This document shows positions 19,788 to 21,244 of a stretch of 21,244 nucleotides of DNA, one piece after another. The translations under genes and the position numbers were made by a program. The stretch spans positions 1 through 21,244 of IMG/VR virus record IMGVR_UViG_3300034406_000038; one strand, written 5' to 3'. Below the pieces are notes generated by a model that saw nothing but the letters and a program-made list of their open reading frames with translations, did no database searches and was not told the origin of the DNA. The stretch's first letter is position 1. Every line of letters begins with the position of its first letter. This stretch comes from a virus.

Positions 19788-21086
19788 CTATTTCAGCAGG
19801 ACAAACGGAGAAACCTGACTCACTCCGTCATCCAGAGTCAACGGGTTGAGCATCCACGCTTGACCATCGGTCAGCAGGAAGATTTTCAACACCGTTTTGT
19901 TCGTGGTGAAATAGACGTGACCCGAGGACGCCACGAACGGACCGCTACCATCCTTGATCAGATAATAGCGATAGTCCATGAGACCGAGGTCACCCTGTGT
20001 CCCGAGCGGATAGGTTTTTCCCGTCCACCGGATCGGGAGACCGAACAGGTTCGCCGGAATCCGGCGCGTCGCGTCCCCACCGATGAAAATGGAATTCCCG
20101 ACCGCGTCCGCGAGCGCAACGATCTGCGGGAGCGTGGTCACGTGAGAGAGCCACTCCGCCGATCCCCATGACTCCGGGAGGAGTTTGGAGATCATGTTCA
20201 CGATATCGGCGAACGCCACCGCTCCCGCTCCGGCGCGAGTTACGGTGAGCGAACACGGGGAATTGAAAATCCCGAGCGGTTTCCCGACACCGTCTCCCTT
20301 GAGATATTGCCGATCCCGCTCCTGAGAAATCCCCATATTCATCATCCGATTGATGATGACACTCGCGGCGGCGGAGTTCCGCAGGAGCTTGTCCGTGACC
20401 ACGGTGGTTCCGGCCACCTCCCGAGGTTCAAGTTTGATTTCCTCGACCTCGAAATCGGTCTCCGGTTTCGCGCCTCCCTCGGCGAGCCACGCGAAACTCA
20501 TCCCGCCGAGCGCGCCGAGATCCCCCTGTTTGAGAGCGGGGAACGTGATCGGCGCGTCCGGAGGTGATCCGGCGGGGATCACCACGGCGCGAGGTCGGAC
20601 AATCTCCGCCTCCGGATCGACCGCGAGGAGTTCCTCACGGAACTGTTCCGGAACGAGGATCCCGAGTTCGCTCCCAACATCCATCGAGAACTCCCGCGCC
20701 TCGGGGAGACGTGGATCCATCCGTCCGCGCTCGGACATCCGGACGGCGCGGATGAATTCCCCGACATCCCGGAACTCTTTGGGTCCGTCCCCGGCGTTCC
20801 CGTCCGTGTTCGATGAGGCGTTTGATGTGTACCGATTCTCCCCGCCTCCAGGGAGTTCGGGAGGACCGCCCGTGGACGCCGCGAGTTCCGCCTCTCGGCG
20901 CTCCGCGTCCTCCAGAGCGTTCAGGGTTTCACCCATCGAACGGAGATCGGTGGTCCGTCTTTCCACGGACTCCCGCTCCTCCGCCGTCATGATCCCGTCA
21001 CGCTCGGCGATCCCGTTGAGGACCTCGTTCAGTTCCGCGTGGAGGGTGTTGATCCTCTCGCGGAGTTCTGCGATTCGAGGGTTCAT
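19788..21086 (-). CDS. Major capsid protein, HK97 gp5 family
   Basis: This 432-residue protein forms the icosahedral shell. Residues 1-70 are a charged helical coiled coil (IAELRERINTLHAELNEVL, then AEERESVERRTTDL), matching the HK97 delta domain that acts as a built-in scaffold. Residues 71-105 are a Gly/Ser/Asn-rich linker where the protease would be expected to cut. The HK97 fold follows, with the family motif ISQERDRQYLKGDGVGKPLG and the downstream GIFN. The acidic conserved segment EVEEIKLEPREVAGTTVVTD resembles the E-loop and P-domain region. The start has a good GGAGG site six bases upstream, overlapping the end of the previous gene. Length and order fit the family. The exact cleavage site cannot be read from the sequence. 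Confidence 0.95.
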   Translation of the reverse strand: MNPRIAELRERINTLHAELNEVLNGIAERDGIMTAEERESVERRTTDLRSMGETLNALEDAERREAELAASTGGPPELPGGGENRYTSNASSNTDGNAGDGPKEFRDVGEFIRAVRMSERGRMDPRLPEAREFSMDVGSELGILVPEQFREELLAVDPEAEIVRPRAVVIPAGSPPDAPITFPALKQGDLGALGGMSFAWLAEGGAKPETDFEVEEIKLEPREVAGTTVVTDKLLRNSAAASVIINRMMNMGISQERDRQYLKGDGVGKPLGIFNSPCSLTVTRAGAGAVAFADIVNMISKLLPESWGSAEWLSHVTTLPQIVALADAVGNSIFIGGDATRRIPANLFGLPIRWTGKTYPLGTQGDLGLMDYRYYLIKDGSGPFVASSGHVYFTTNKTVLKIFLLTDGQAWMLNPLTLDDGVSQVSPFVLLK

Positions 21087-21087
21087 T

Positions 21088-21244
21088 TCAGTCCTCCGAG
21101 ATTCCTAGTTCGATCGCTACCATCGTGAGACCGAGGCGACACCTCAGGAGATCGATCCCCTGATCCATCCCGTCCGCGTCCTCGGTAGGCGAGTCCGGAT
21201 CGCCGCTCCCCTGAGCGCCGGATTCCGACCGGTGTTCATTGATC
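21088..21244 (-). CDS. 3' end of a head gene, probably prohead protease (partial)
   Basis: This is the last 51 or so codons of a gene that starts beyond the right edge; it ends in TGA. The visible tail is acidic and low in complexity (ESGAQGSGDPDSPTEDADG) and then ends in a short helix-like stretch (LLRCRLGLTMVAIELGISED). No catalytic motif lies in the visible part. Position is the only functional clue: in HK97-type phages the gene directly before the major capsid gene is usually the prohead maturation protease, whose C-terminus is often disordered. A portal or scaffold C-terminus is also possible. The ribosome binding site of the capsid gene (GGAGG) lies inside its last codons, so the two genes are probably coupled. 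Confidence 0.4.
   Translation of the reverse strand, partial: INEHRSESGAQGSGDPDSPTEDADGMDQGIDLLRCRLGLTMVAIELGISED

Noticed and set aside
1-21244. Defence system, CRISPR array, tRNA or mobile element
   Set aside because: No array of short spaced repeats, no transposase, integrase, nuclease or helicase motif, and no tRNA-like sequence was seen on either strand.

Overview
The window is a GC-rich stretch of a tailed-phage (Caudoviricetes) or prophage genome. It holds the structural and lysis late genes, all read from the minus strand, so transcription runs from the right end to the left end. HK97-type head genes, lambda-type tail assembly genes, a tape measure protein and no sheath point to a siphovirus. 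An inner-membrane spanin followed by a lipoprotein spanin points to a Gram-negative (diderm) host. No integrase, repressor, tRNA, CRISPR or host gene is visible, so free phage and prophage cannot be told apart.

Layout in transcription order. Head: the end of a gene that is probably the prohead protease (21244-21088), the HK97-fold major capsid protein, a capsid-associated beta-rich protein, a small protein, and a gp6-like connector. Neck and tail tube: a PF05521-type head-tail joining protein, a DUF3168 tail completion protein, a small beta protein, the tail tube and an HK97 gp10-like protein. Tail assembly: a chaperone pair of the lambda G / G-T type, joined by a visible -1 slippery site (GGGAAAC), then a 746-residue tape measure. 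Tail tip: a small protein, two tandem paralogues, two large tail proteins (one with a LamG-like domain), and two genes that together look like a baseplate hub. Lysis and accessory genes: a small holin-like membrane protein, a 399-residue orphan, two coiled-coil proteins (one membrane anchored), a small beta protein, an M15 peptidase (endolysin), a small orphan, i-spanin, o-spanin, and two short genes at the left edge.

The genes are packed almost end to end. Many starts overlap the previous stop as ATGA, GTGA or TTGA, and several starts are GTG or TTG, which suggests one long translationally coupled operon. The longest non-coding gap is about 70 nt, after the second head gene. It holds a perfect 12-bp hairpin that could lower expression of everything downstream.

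The oddest feature is the o-spanin gene. Its first ~107 bp are nearly identical to a segment 12.4 kb away, between the tape measure gene and the next tail gene. Its 3' part is nearly identical to the gene at the left edge of the window. The gene therefore looks like a mosaic assembled from pieces shared with other loci of the same genome. No defence system or other clearly new multi-gene system is visible; the best leads are this repeat family and the frameshift site.
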